Shown: in pieces, positions 17,804 to 26,843 of the stretch
Layout of the letters: the number at the start of each line of letters is the position of its first letter
Numbering within the stretch: the stretch's first letter is position 1
Assembly: GCA_945915235.1 (NCBI GenBank)
Contig: CAMEEX010000008.1
Coordinates: forward strand, 1-39,548
Reading direction: 5' to 3'
DNA: 39,548 bases
Origin: an uncultured Clostridia bacterium
GTDB taxonomy: Bacteria; Bacillota; Clostridia; Lachnospirales; Lachnospiraceae
The notes under the pieces: generated by a model
The model's input: the letters and a program-made list of their open reading frames with translations, nothing else
The model's database searches: none
Told to the model about the DNA's origin: nothing
Position numbers and translations under genes: made by a program

Positions 17804-19105
17804 CTAATCGGCTACGCTCTTCGCGTTAGGATAAATTTTCTCCATTTTGGCATCGTCGTAGTGCTCATCCATCCACACCTGCCATTTATCCGCCGCCTCT
17901 ATATTCTTTCCTCTCTCGTCATACCTTATGAGTGCAAGTCCCGACACAGCTATATTGCACAGCATGAACACAATAAGCAGCCAGGTCGCTATCTTTCCGG
18001 CAAGAACAGGTATCTTCTCGATGAGTGCCGATGCCCTCGGATAGAGAAGCTTGAACCACACGACCGCCGCTATTCCCCAGAAAAAGCAATAGAGAAGGTT
18101 AATTCTTCCACCGAGGTTGAACGGTATCTTGCTATAGTCCCAGAACACCTTGCCGAAAACAATCTCCGTGAACACGCTGCACAGATACTCATAGGCACCT
18201 CCAAGGAGCGTTCCCGTCCAGAAGAGGAAGCTGTCACTCTTGTTCCTGTACTTGTAGAGCATCGCCGTTGCCGCTGCGATTGCAAGTCCCCAGACTATGC
18301 TGAACGGCCCCCACACAACACTGCTTCTGCTCATCCACACTCCTGCCGTTATGCGGCAGAATATCGTCTCCGTTATGTCACCTAAGAATGCGCCGATGAA
18401 GAACAGCATGACCACCTTGTAGAAGTCACAACCCTGTGCGAACACTTTCTTGTTCCTAGGCGCATCAGCGACCTTGGCAGCCTTCGGGTATGCCCTATGT
18501 ATACGCCTGTCCATGGTACGGTCGATTGCCCTTGCAAGCCTGACGCCCACGGACGCTATCGCATCGTTTGCCTCCTCCCATCTTTCAGGGTGCCTGCTCT
18601 TTCCCTTTGCAAGAATATACGACGCGAGTACATCGACAGCGAGCACGGCTACAAGCACAATCAGCACAATATGTAAAAGAAGCTGCGGAATTACACCAAT
18701 TATATTTAACAGAAACCTGTTGGCAAACCTCACAACCACATATCCAAGTGCTCCCTTTATAAGAGAAAACGGCAGGCATATATATCCATCAAGATTCCAC
18801 TTTATATTGCTGTAATTCCACCATCTCTCATGATATATCCTCTCTATGAGCTTTCCTGCTGCCAGCTCAATGACGGCCGCATACACCGTCGCGAACAAAA
18901 ACAGCCAGAAGCCGCTAAGCTCATGTAAACCCACCGTCATAAGCACCGCAGCGATGCCGTACACAATACACAGCGGTCCACTCACAAGTCCCCTGTTCAC
19001 AAAATGCTTCTGTCTTATAGCCGCATAGGTGGTCTCAAACAGCCACCCTATAAAAGAATATATGAAGAACAGCCACAGAAGCCCGTATATAGAAATATTA
19101 TTCAT
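17804..19105 (-). CDS. CmpB-type putative ABC transporter permease, two fused repeats
   Basis: 433 aa, integral membrane protein. Both halves resemble the PF06541 'putative ABC transporter permease' family: the N-half FIYSFIGWLFETTYA ... VNRGLVSGPLCIVYGIAAVL, and the C-half FFIGAFLGDITETIFCRITAG ... SSVVWGPFSIVWGLAIA. The shared pattern (G-x-x-x-E-T, then R-G/S-x-x-x-GPx-x-I-VYG/WG, then a WxYSxI/WDYSxI motif with glycine and aromatic residues) shows an internal duplication. A charged linker of about 50 residues (around 185-235) joins them. Family members are common in Clostridia and uncharacterised, and no ATPase is adjacent. The start has GAAAGGA upstream. It is downstream of the YhaN-like gene with 41 bp between, but faces the same way, so it is read before the hdeD-like gene. 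Confidence 0.82.
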   Translation of the reverse strand: MNNISIYGLLWLFFIYSFIGWLFETTYAAIRQKHFVNRGLVSGPLCIVYGIAAVLMTVGLHELSGFWLFLFATVYAAVIELAAGKLIERIYHERWWNYSNIKWNLDGYICLPFSLIKGALGYVVVRFANRFLLNIIGVIPQLLLHIVLIVLVAVLAVDVLASYILAKGKSRHPERWEEANDAIASVGVRLARAIDRTMDRRIHRAYPKAAKVADAPRNKKVFAQGCDFYKVVMLFFIGAFLGDITETIFCRITAGVWMSRSSVVWGPFSIVWGLAIAAATAMLYKYRNKSDSFLFWTGTLLGGAYEYLCSVFTEIVFGKVFWDYSKIPFNLGGRINLLYCFFWGIAAVVWFKLLYPRASALIEKIPVLAGKIATWLLIVFMLCNIAVSGLALIRYDERGKNIEAADKWQVWMDEHYDDAKMEKIYPNAKSVAD

Positions 19106-19146
19106 CGCCCGTTTCCTTTCATACTTTCATAAGTTTTTTTACCGCT

Positions 19147-21660
19147 TTAAGACAACACCGTCACTTTTTCACCCTCCATGCTCCTGCATGTAAAGTACAA
19201 TATCTGTGCGTCCGCTGCATACTCCTTGAGGTATCTGAGCGCGTTCCCCGCCCTCTCATCATCATATTGCAGCAAAACGTCATCGAGCATGAGCGGAAGT
19301 CTCTCTTCCCCCTCCGTTATGAGCTCCGTCATCGCAAGTCTCAGCGAGAGATATGCCTGATCCGTCGTGCCGTTGCTGAGATACTTCCACTCGTGGTAGC
19401 CTCCGTCCTTAGGCTTAGCCTGTATGGAGTATTCCTTGTCGACCATGACCTTCTCATATCTTCCGCCCGTCAGCCTGTCAAAAATCTGAGCTGTCTTTTC
19501 GTTAAGTATAGGTCCAAAGCTCCTGCTTACATCGTCAACGGCAGCCTGCATATTCTCCTGTGCCAGCACAAGCGCATCGTAGAGTTCCTTCTTGCGCTCA
19601 TACTCCTCCGTCAGCCCGGCTGACATTCTCCTGAGCTCACTCTCGTCGTGTTCCGGGCTTCTAAGCATCAGTGCAAGCTCGCCAAGCTGTCCCCTTATGT
19701 CCTCCATGACGGACTCATTGTCCTCTATGGCGGCACTTATCGTCCGCATGTCCAGTTCTGACGCATCGCAAGACATGTCCTTAGATAACTCCTGCATCTG
19801 CGTCCTAAGCTCACCGCACCTTCCATTATTGGCTGCAAGCTGCTCATCAAGCCCGGCTATGATGCCTTCAAGCTCCCTGTAGGACTGCACGTCCCCTGCC
19901 TGAGCCCTGAGTTTTCCGCCGAACAATGCAGCTTTCTCCCTCAGTCTGTTGTACCCGGTACGCACTCTCTCCGGGTCATCGTCTCCGACAAAGCTTCTGT
20001 ACTCCTTCTCTGCCTCGGCAAGCTCAGCCACCGCCGCATCGTACAAGCTCTTGTTGACCGTCGCCTCCTCATTCTCCTGCGCCAGCCTCTCGAGCTCAGA
20101 CAACGTGGCAACACCGTACTTTGCATATATGACATCAAGTGTCCTGCGGCACTCTGCAAGTTCCCTGCTCGTTATCGCGTCGAAATCACAGCCTGTGTCG
20201 GGATACAGTCCATCTCCCTTGTCAAAGAGTCTGCCCTTCTCACGCTCAAAACTGTTGTTCGCATCCGCTCTCTCCTGTGCAAGCCTTTTTATAAGCTGCT
20301 CTGTATCATTCAGACGGCGCGCATGCTCCTCCGACTGCCTCTTGTACCCCGAGAAAATAACCGCACCTATTCCCGCAAAGACAAAAGCACCTATAAGACA
20401 GAATATTGACACCGTGAATGTCAGCACGGCTGCCACAACTGCGGCAAGCAAAAAAGCGGCGCTCACTATAAGTCTCGTCTTTTTTACTTCCGGTATCTTC
20501 TCAATCAGCCCCCGCGCGTCGGCCTCCTTACTCTTTGCTTCCTGCTTTCTTGCAAGCGCCGGTCTGTAGCTGTCGCTTATCCTCTCGCTTAGGTAACACA
20601 GTTTTTCCTTGTTCGACTCCTGCGTTCTCGCGAGCATCACGTCCTCCCTGCTCACCGCTGCGCCCGAGGTTTTTCTCGACCCGAGCTCCTCGACCTGTGC
20701 CTGTTTCGCCGACATGACATGCCTGAGCTCATCTGCGCGCCTCATATATTCCGATACCGTGTTGTAGTTATAATTCTGTCCTTTGAATGAATCTGCCTCC
20801 TCCTCAAGCCGTCTGCCCTCCGCCATAAGCTCATTAAGCTGTCCGCGCCTTTTTTCGAGAATACCTTTCTCTGCCACGCTCTGCTCCATGGTCTCATTTA
20901 ACCTGAAAAGCTGCTCCTCCCGTTTCAAGCTGCTCCTTTTCCTGCCACATTCGTCCAGCTCAGCCTCTAAGCGCGACCTTCTCTCCATATACTGTGCCTG
21001 CTGCCTTACAAGCTCCTCGTTCTTTAAAAGCTCCGCCTGCACACTCCCAAGCTCCTCCGTAAGCTGCACAAGCCTTCCCTTACTGCCGCTCTTTGACATC
21101 AGAAGCTCCTTCGCCCTTGTAAGCCTTTGAAGCACGGTCGACTGTGAGACCTCCTCATCCATCGTGGTCACAAGATTTGACAACCTGACAGCTATATCCT
21201 CGTTCGTCTGCCCACTGCCCGTAAAGCCGCCAAAGCCGCTTATATACACACTCTTTTCAAAGCTTCCGACATCTATTCCGAAGAAGCGGTGCCCTATCTC
21301 CTCATCTCTCCCCAGCTCAAGCTCCTCGCCCGTCTGCGCGTCATACAGCCTCACGATATCCGTCTTTATGGTCTTTTTGAACACCTTGCGTATTCTGTAC
21401 TGCCGTCCCGCATAGGTAAATTCCAGTTCTCCGCACATCGCAGAGCCGTCCCACGGTGCATATTTTTTTCTGAGGCTCTTGCCTATATCCGAGCTCTTCT
21501 CCTGCGCCGTCCTTCCGTAGAACATCATCTCAATAAATGCCATTATGGTCGATTTACCCGCCTCATTGTCACCGTAAATAATGTTCATTCCGTCATGAAA
21601 GTCAAGCCTGTAATTCTTGAACTTTCCGAAACTTTCTATATAAATACCGTTAATTCTCAT
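19147..21660 (-). CDS. YhaN/SbcC-like AAA ATPase with central membrane hairpin
   Basis: 837 aa, SMC/Rad50-like layout. An N-terminal ATPase half has Walker A GDNEAGKST at 30-38 after the family start RINGIYIESFGKFKNYRLDF. Two long coiled coils (about 180-395 and 440-700) follow. A C-terminal half has an ABC-like signature (YLSNGTTDQAYLSLRLA) and Walker B LPLMLDDVLL. Instead of a zinc hook, residues about 397-438 form two adjoining hydrophobic helices, as in Bacillus YhaN, so the complex is probably membrane-linked. It overlaps the YhaO-like nuclease gene by 11 bp, so the two are translationally coupled and likely form an SbcCD-type DNA end-processing complex. ATG at 21660 follows GGAGGTGGGAG. 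Confidence 0.87.
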   Translation of the reverse strand: MRINGIYIESFGKFKNYRLDFHDGMNIIYGDNEAGKSTIMAFIEMMFYGRTAQEKSSDIGKSLRKKYAPWDGSAMCGELEFTYAGRQYRIRKVFKKTIKTDIVRLYDAQTGEELELGRDEEIGHRFFGIDVGSFEKSVYISGFGGFTGSGQTNEDIAVRLSNLVTTMDEEVSQSTVLQRLTRAKELLMSKSGSKGRLVQLTEELGSVQAELLKNEELVRQQAQYMERRSRLEAELDECGRKRSSLKREEQLFRLNETMEQSVAEKGILEKRRGQLNELMAEGRRLEEEADSFKGQNYNYNTVSEYMRRADELRHVMSAKQAQVEELGSRKTSGAAVSREDVMLARTQESNKEKLCYLSERISDSYRPALARKQEAKSKEADARGLIEKIPEVKKTRLIVSAAFLLAAVVAAVLTFTVSIFCLIGAFVFAGIGAVIFSGYKRQSEEHARRLNDTEQLIKRLAQERADANNSFEREKGRLFDKGDGLYPDTGCDFDAITSRELAECRRTLDVIYAKYGVATLSELERLAQENEEATVNKSLYDAAVAELAEAEKEYRSFVGDDDPERVRTGYNRLREKAALFGGKLRAQAGDVQSYRELEGIIAGLDEQLAANNGRCGELRTQMQELSKDMSCDASELDMRTISAAIEDNESVMEDIRGQLGELALMLRSPEHDESELRRMSAGLTEEYERKKELYDALVLAQENMQAAVDDVSRSFGPILNEKTAQIFDRLTGGRYEKVMVDKEYSIQAKPKDGGYHEWKYLSNGTTDQAYLSLRLAMTELITEGEERLPLMLDDVLLQYDDERAGNALRYLKEYAADAQILYFTCRSMEGEKVTVLS

Positions 21661-22834
21661 CTACTCCCACCTCCCCGTCAAATGCCCTTATTCCAAGCTC
21701 GAGCGCCTTCCGGTAAAGACGTGCCCCCTTCTCATTGCCCGCCTGCTCCTGCGCTCTTATGCCGTCCAACATTCTCGCTGTGTACATGCCCTTTAAGGAG
21801 TTTTCCTTTGCAAGCTCCTCGTAGTCGAGCAGAAGCCTTGTGTTGTCCCTCATTTTTATATAGAAGAATTTTCCGGAGAGCTGTGCCGACAGTTCCTCCA
21901 CGGAGACTGCCGCCTCCTCGCCTATATCTCCGATTAGCGTTATCTTGTAGAGATTATCCTCCACCCTGTTCTCCGACAGGAGCACTGTGAATGCATCGTC
22001 CTCCGTAACGCTCAGCGCCGCCCTGCATATCCTGTCGACGACCTCAGCTCTGTCCGTGGCTCCTGATACGTCGACATTCACATGATAGTATCGCCTTCTC
22101 GACGTGCTGACGTACTCGGTTATCAACTCGTGCCTGCCAAGCAGAAGCTTGGAGAGCTCTCCCGTGTAAAATCCCTTTATGCCGTCCTCGTCGAAGCCCT
22201 GCCCCTCTATAGTTCCGGAATATGCGTACAGCGTATCGCCAATTTTCTGAACTCTCGTCTGCTTATGGACATGTCCAAGCGCCAGATAATCTATGCCGCT
22301 CTTTTCGATATCCTCGTCCGTAATCGCGTTGTACTCACTTTTTCCGCTCTTTCCGACAAGCTGTCCGTGGAGTATTCCGATATTTATAAGCTCGTCCTTT
22401 GGCAGCCTCACACCCATCAAAAGTCTGTCCGTCACATAGCAGCTCTCAAAACCACAGCCCCATATGCGATAACCCTTCTCCTTGTTTTCAATGACCCTTG
22501 GCGTACCGCCAAATATCGTCACATTACCGCTCCACCCGTCCTGTCTGTACGGCGATGTTATGGTGTAAGGGTCGTGATTGCCCGGCGCTATGTAGATATC
22601 CGTCGCCGGAATAGTCGAAAATGCGTCCTTAATCTGCTGCACGGCCGCCTCCTCCACGTTCTCGCTGTCAAACAGGTCACCCGCAATCAGCAGTATATCC
22701 ACCTCCTCATCGCGGCAATACTCAACAATGCGGAGAAAGCTCTGCAAAATCTCCGCCTTTCTCTGTCTGCTCCTTAACCTGTTGAGCGCAAATTCCATGC
22801 CGATATGCACATCGGCGCAATGAACAAATTTCAT
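21650..22834 (-). CDS. YhaO/SbcD-like metallophosphoesterase (DNA nuclease partner)
   Basis: 394 aa. The five metal-binding motifs of Mre11/SbcD-type enzymes are present in order: DVHIG (residues 8-12), GDLFDSE (about 52-58), GNHDP (about 84-88), LHGQ (about 154-157) and GHVHKQ (about 189-194). Inferred activity is Mn-dependent nuclease acting with the YhaN-like ATPase encoded directly downstream with an 11-bp overlap. The C-terminal third (VTEDDAFTVLLSEN onward) is the less conserved ATPase-interacting part. The start ATG has GAGGAGG upstream. It is divergent from the flippase gene; the 126-bp intergenic region holds overlapping face-to-face -10 elements around 22896-22904. Confidence 0.9.
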   Translation of the reverse strand: MKFVHCADVHIGMEFALNRLRSRQRKAEILQSFLRIVEYCRDEEVDILLIAGDLFDSENVEEAAVQQIKDAFSTIPATDIYIAPGNHDPYTITSPYRQDGWSGNVTIFGGTPRVIENKEKGYRIWGCGFESCYVTDRLLMGVRLPKDELINIGILHGQLVGKSGKSEYNAITDEDIEKSGIDYLALGHVHKQTRVQKIGDTLYAYSGTIEGQGFDEDGIKGFYTGELSKLLLGRHELITEYVSTSRRRYYHVNVDVSGATDRAEVVDRICRAALSVTEDDAFTVLLSENRVEDNLYKITLIGDIGEEAAVSVEELSAQLSGKFFYIKMRDNTRLLLDYEELAKENSLKGMYTARMLDGIRAQEQAGNEKGARLYRKALELGIRAFDGEVGVDEN

Positions 22835-22872
22835 ACGTCCTCCTCATTTTATTATTACATACAAAACTAAGA

Positions 22873-22901
22873 TTGCCAAATTACACATAAAAGCGTATAT
22901 T
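22873..22901 (+). promoter_or_regulatory. candidate promoter of the SpoVB/MurJ-like gene
   Basis: -35 TTGCCA at 22873-22878, 17-bp spacer, -10 TATATT at 22896-22901. On the other strand a TATAAT (22899-22904) could serve the YhaO-like gene, so the two promoters would overlap and interfere. Confidence 0.6.
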
Positions 22902-22960
22902 ATACTTACGTTTGGAAAAATAATACATAATACATCAGGTAATTGATAAGGAGTCCTCTT

Positions 22961-24577
22961 ATGTCTGAGAACCGGAAAACCAATTTTATACGTCAGGGCA
23001 CCATTCTTGCCATGGCATCGATAATTGTACGAATGATAGGCATTGTGTACCGCATACCGGTCGCCAACATCATCGGCGATGAGGGAAACGGCATCTACGG
23101 CGCCGCCTATGAGATATACAATCTGGCGCTTATCCTCTCCTCCTACAGCCTGCCTCTTGCCGTATCGAAGCTTCTGTCGGCACAGCTTGCAAAGGGCTGT
23201 TACAGAACCGGAAAGAAGATATTCAACGCCGCACTCATATTTTCCTGCATATCCGGCGGTCTGATGGCTCTGCTCATCTTCTTCGGAGCCGGATTTATAG
23301 AAGAACATTTCTACAGCAATTTTACAGGAATTGCCGTCCCATTAAAAGTACTTGCAGTGACAATTTTCGTTGTCGCACTGCTCGGAACCCTGAGAGGCTT
23401 CTTTCAAGCGAGAAAGACCATGATACCTACAGCGATATCGCAGGTGCTTGAGCAGATTGTAAACGCCGCCGGAAGCATATTCTTCGCATGGTCCTTCATA
23501 CGCGGACATGCCGACTCCGAGATTGCCGCAGGCTGGGGTGCCGCAGGCTCCACGATGGGAACCCTGCTCGGTGCCGCCACAGGACTCTTCTTCCTTGTAT
23601 TTGTTTACATTATATATCATCCTATTGTGAAAAAACAGATACAACATAACCGCAGTATCGACGATACAACGTATCTTGAAATATACAAGATGCTGATTGC
23701 AACCATCATTCCCGTCATTCTTGGTCAGACCGTGTACCAGCTAAGCGGAGTAATCGACAGCATGATGTTCTCGGGGCTCGCTGTCGGCGACAATGTATCA
23801 ACGCTGTACGGTGTGTACAGCACCAAGTACAAGCTCCTCGTGAACGTACCTATCGCCATTGCCTCTGCGATGGCATCGTCGCTCATACCGACACTGGTTG
23901 CCGCATTCACAAAGGGTGACAAAAAGGGCATGAAGCAGAAGATATCCGTCTCGATAAAGGTGAATATGATTGTCGCATTTCCATGTGCCTTCGGTCTGAC
24001 CTTCCTCGGAGGTCCGATCGTGCGTATGTTGTTCCCGTCCTCAGACTATAAGCTGGGCGGCTGGCTGTTGGCAGCCGGAAGCACCGCCGTCATATTCTAT
24101 GCGCTGTCGACAGTTACCAACGCCGCACTACAGGGCATAAACCTCATGCGTATGCCGGTAAAGCATGCCGCAATATCCCTCGGAATACATGTGGTGCTCG
24201 TGTTTATACTTCTTAGGTTTACCAAACTTGGAATATACACCCTCGTAATCGGAAACGTGACCTACCCGCTCGTGGTGTGTATCCTCAATTCCATCTGTGT
24301 AAAAAGACGTCTGCACTACAGACAGGAATATAAGACAACCTTCATAATTCCTGCCGTATCAAGCGCCGTGATGGGAGCCTGCGCGTACCTTATATATCGT
24401 CTGGGCTACGCTGCCATACACTCTAACACGGTCTCCTGTCTCATCGCGGTAATAGCCGCGGTTATTATCTATTTTGTACTTATATTACTTCTGGGTGGAT
24501 TAAAGGAGAGCGACCTGCCCGACTTCCCTATGGGAATGCGTATCGGACGTGTCGCCAAGAAGCTTCATCTTATGTAA
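22961..24577 (+). CDS. SpoVB/MurJ-type lipid flippase (MOP superfamily)
   Basis: 538 aa with about 14 hydrophobic segments. Member of the polysaccharide-biosynthesis/SpoVB branch of the MOP exporter superfamily, which flips lipid-linked cell-wall precursors such as lipid II across the membrane. The N-terminus (GTILAMASIIVRMIGIVYRIPVANIIGDEGNGIYGAAYEIY) carries the family's GxxGIYGxAY-type signature, and GLTFLGGPIVRMLFP is typical of the middle repeat. It could act in sporulation or in vegetative wall synthesis; the locus does not decide. ATG at 22961 is chosen for AAGGAG seven bases upstream; a TTG at 22943 would add six residues without an RBS. A strong terminator follows. Confidence 0.9.
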   Translation: MSENRKTNFIRQGTILAMASIIVRMIGIVYRIPVANIIGDEGNGIYGAAYEIYNLALILSSYSLPLAVSKLLSAQLAKGCYRTGKKIFNAALIFSCISGGLMALLIFFGAGFIEEHFYSNFTGIAVPLKVLAVTIFVVALLGTLRGFFQARKTMIPTAISQVLEQIVNAAGSIFFAWSFIRGHADSEIAAGWGAAGSTMGTLLGAATGLFFLVFVYIIYHPIVKKQIQHNRSIDDTTYLEIYKMLIATIIPVILGQTVYQLSGVIDSMMFSGLAVGDNVSTLYGVYSTKYKLLVNVPIAIASAMASSLIPTLVAAFTKGDKKGMKQKISVSIKVNMIVAFPCAFGLTFLGGPIVRMLFPSSDYKLGGWLLAAGSTAVIFYALSTVTNAALQGINLMRMPVKHAAISLGIHVVLVFILLRFTKLGIYTLVIGNVTYPLVVCILNSICVKRRLHYRQEYKTTFIIPAVSSAVMGACAYLIYRLGYAAIHSNTVSCLIAVIAAVIIYFVLILLLGGLKESDLPDFPMGMRIGRVAKKLHLM

Positions 24578-24616
24578 TGCCTGTGATTATTATCTGAATT
24601 TAATCTGTACCATGCA

Positions 24617-24656
24617 CTGACAGCAGGACTATACTTCCCTGCTGTCAGTTTTTTTA
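24617..24656 (+). terminator. flippase terminator embedded in the end of the convergent gene
   Basis: Arms CTGACAGCAGG (24617-24627) and CCTGCTGTCAG (24638-24648), perfect 11-bp stem, 10-nt loop, then eight T. The right arm and T-run are at the same time the last codons (KKTDS) of the OLD-family gene on the other strand, whose stop codon lies in the loop. There is no T-run on the minus strand. Confidence 0.92.
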
Positions 24657-26509
24657 TTCTCAAAATACACGAAGCTGTCTATGGCATCTAAGATATCCTT
24701 AAAGGTATCACGCTTTGCCTCCTCGATATATCTGTTGAGTATTTCCCTCTCGCGCTCACCCTTGTAGCGCCCATAGAAGATATCATACAGATTATGTCCC
24801 CTGACATATATTCGTATATTCTCCATATTTTCTATGATATCCTCGCGGCTCTCTATCTTTACGCCGAGCCGTTCACACATATTTTTCATGCTCTTTAACT
24901 TAAAAAGATATTCCTTATACTTCGCATAAAGTATGTCATAAAACTGGTCGACACTCTTAACCACGCCGATTTTAGTCATTATCTCCGGGTCAAGAAAATA
25001 GTTCTCAAAAGAGTAATACTTGAGTATGAGCACATTCTTCTCCGTCACGCGCGGAAGATTTCCCTTGTCAGCCTTTCCCCTGTCCCTGTAGTAGCCGCAG
25101 AGCTGTCTTTTCAGCTCGTCGGCGTCCTTCGCGTCGCCGTCGCGTATCATAAGAAACTGGTCCTTTATGTAGAGTTTATTGATGTATTTTAAGTTGGCGT
25201 AAGTCTTTATGTTGGTACAGCTGTTTGTCGCAATAATGGCAACGCGCCTGAGCTGCCCGTCCTCATCGTAGGTTTCACTGTAGTATTTTCTAAGAAGCAG
25301 AGGCAGCCTGCTCTCGTCCTGCTTTCCCTCGACGAAGAAAACGAAGCTGACGTTCATAAGGTCGTTCGCCGAATAGCCGAGGTCGTTTAATATCCTGTCA
25401 ATGTCCGGCTTCTCCCTCACCTGCGTGTAGCCCTCGTCGTCCCTGTACACCTGTTTAATCTGTCTTGAATTAAAGTTAAATATCATGTTCGGCGAGTGCG
25501 TCGAGAAAATCACCTGATTTTTCTTCGAGAGCTTATACAAAATCTCGCCCGCATTCTTCTGTAGCTGCGGGTGCAGATAGCTCTCCGGATCCTCAATCAT
25601 AATGATGCACGGAACCTTATCCTCGTCCTCCGCGTAGGTCTCAAGGAGCGACAGAATATACATGCTCTTGAGTCCCTCGCCCATCTCGGATATCGTGTTC
25701 GTAAAGCCCTGTGTCTCGTTCTCTACATATACCTGCGGTATAGCGTTACGCATCAGCGCATCGTCAACCTTGAGCCGCAGCGTGTCACGCCCTCCGTTTT
25801 TGATGAAATTGCTATTGAGCCTCTCAAGAAAATCATGCATGTCAAGCCTCGTGAGCTTATACTGGAAAAGCCTTGCCGACTCAAAAAGATTGAGTTCCGA
25901 CGCCTTCTTATTCTCAATCATGCCTATGCACTGAAAGCAGTTATCACATCGTTTTCCCGCATCGAACATACAGTTTCCGTCAGACAGAAGCTTTAACTCC
26001 CTGTCCCCAAGAAAAATATCCCTCTGCAATGCCTCAAGCTCCCTGTCATGCGATATGAAATGAAGTGTCGGGAACACCTCCGGGATATGCCTGTTGTCCT
26101 TCTTAACCCCGTCAAAATAGCGGATTTTTCCCTCGGCGTTTGCGATAAACGTGAACGAGAGCACCCCCTCACTGTCCTGCGCCTCCTTTACATAGGACGG
26201 CAGCTTCGCCCTGAAATCCTTCTCCCACGCCGAATATCTCTTATAGTGGCTCACCACACCGTACCTGTTAAGCAGCGTCAGGTCAGCCTGCGTAATCTCA
26301 AGCCTCACCCCTATCTCAATATTGCTCCCCGCTGTGTTGAAGTCCTCCTTGCGTATCGCATACTGCCCCGCGACAGCCCTCACAGCGTCCAGTATGACCG
26401 TCTTACCCACACTGTTCTTCCCGACGATGATGAACGCGCTCTCGATGTCGCTTATCTCAATGCTCCTTATGGACTTAAAATTCCTGATTGATAACGAAAC
26501 TATTCTCAT
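24629..26509 (-). CDS. OLD-family ATPase/TOPRIM nuclease with four-cysteine cluster
   Basis: 626 aa from the chosen start. An ABC-type ATPase has Walker A GKNSVGKT (30-37), signature SEMGEGLKSM (274-283), Walker B IIMIEDPESYLHP (302-314) and STHSPNMI (336-343). It is followed by a TOPRIM domain with Glu394 in FFVEGKQDE and the DGD pair at 457-459. This is the layout of OLD (overcoming lysogenization defect) nucleases and GajA. No GajB-type helicase is beside it, so it would be a stand-alone class 1 OLD protein with a possible role in DNA repair or phage defence. Unusual is a Cys180-x7-Cys188-x2-Cys191-x2-Cys194 cluster inserted in the ATPase half. ATG at 26509 has GGGGGAG upstream; a longer frame to 26560 lacks this. 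A MITE-like element lies directly upstream. Confidence 0.85.
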   Translation of the reverse strand: MRIVSLSIRNFKSIRSIEISDIESAFIIVGKNSVGKTVILDAVRAVAGQYAIRKEDFNTAGSNIEIGVRLEITQADLTLLNRYGVVSHYKRYSAWEKDFRAKLPSYVKEAQDSEGVLSFTFIANAEGKIRYFDGVKKDNRHIPEVFPTLHFISHDRELEALQRDIFLGDRELKLLSDGNCMFDAGKRCDNCFQCIGMIENKKASELNLFESARLFQYKLTRLDMHDFLERLNSNFIKNGGRDTLRLKVDDALMRNAIPQVYVENETQGFTNTISEMGEGLKSMYILSLLETYAEDEDKVPCIIMIEDPESYLHPQLQKNAGEILYKLSKKNQVIFSTHSPNMIFNFNSRQIKQVYRDDEGYTQVREKPDIDRILNDLGYSANDLMNVSFVFFVEGKQDESRLPLLLRKYYSETYDEDGQLRRVAIIATNSCTNIKTYANLKYINKLYIKDQFLMIRDGDAKDADELKRQLCGYYRDRGKADKGNLPRVTEKNVLILKYYSFENYFLDPEIMTKIGVVKSVDQFYDILYAKYKEYLFKLKSMKNMCERLGVKIESREDIIENMENIRIYVRGHNLYDIFYGRYKGEREREILNRYIEEAKRDTFKDILDAIDSFVYFENKKTDSREV

Positions 26510-26539
26510 GCTGTATGCTCCCCCCCTCTGGATATATAT

Positions 26540-26832
26540 GGTGTCAAAACATGCCCGCAAACTTTGTCTATGTATAACGTGTTATATTTATGCATATCGC
26601 GACTTTTGGAGAAGCTTAGTTGTTCTTAGGACTCTGTTCACTTCCAAGCCACAGTCAGCACGGATGCTGACTGAGTTGCAAACAGCCATGGAAGGCTGAT
26701 TTTGCAATGGTGGCGGGCTTTTATAATATCCTTATCAGAGTCCTTAGAACATCTTGCTTCGTACAATCGGAGCCATATGCATAAATATAACACGTTATAC
26801 ATTCATATCCTAAATCGGCATGTTTTGACACC
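26540..26832. mobile_element. MITE-like element with 97-nt imperfect inverted arms
   Basis: Begins GGTGTCAAAACATGC and ends with the exact reverse complement, 293 bp in all. The two arms (26540-26636 and 26736-26832) are each 97 nt and pair over most of their length, including a perfect stretch around TATAACGTGTTATATTTATG and a further match at TTCT-AGGACTCTG. The centre holds two hairpins: CAGTCAGCA/TGCTGACTG (26652-26673) and TTGCAAA-CAGCC with its complement (26676-26707). No coding capacity, and no clear target-site duplication (flanks ATATATAT and TTAATTATT). It separates the CLC gene from the OLD-family gene. Confidence 0.75.
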
Positions 26833-26843
26833 TTAATTATTGG

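Noticed and set aside
21289..21990. 233-codon plus-strand frame across the YhaN/YhaO junction
   Set aside because: Antisense to two recognised genes, with biased Pro/Arg/Leu composition and no recognisable motif.
22844..23308. 154-codon minus-strand frame starting in the flippase gene
   Set aside because: Antisense to the start of the SpoVB/MurJ-like gene and without a ribosome site.
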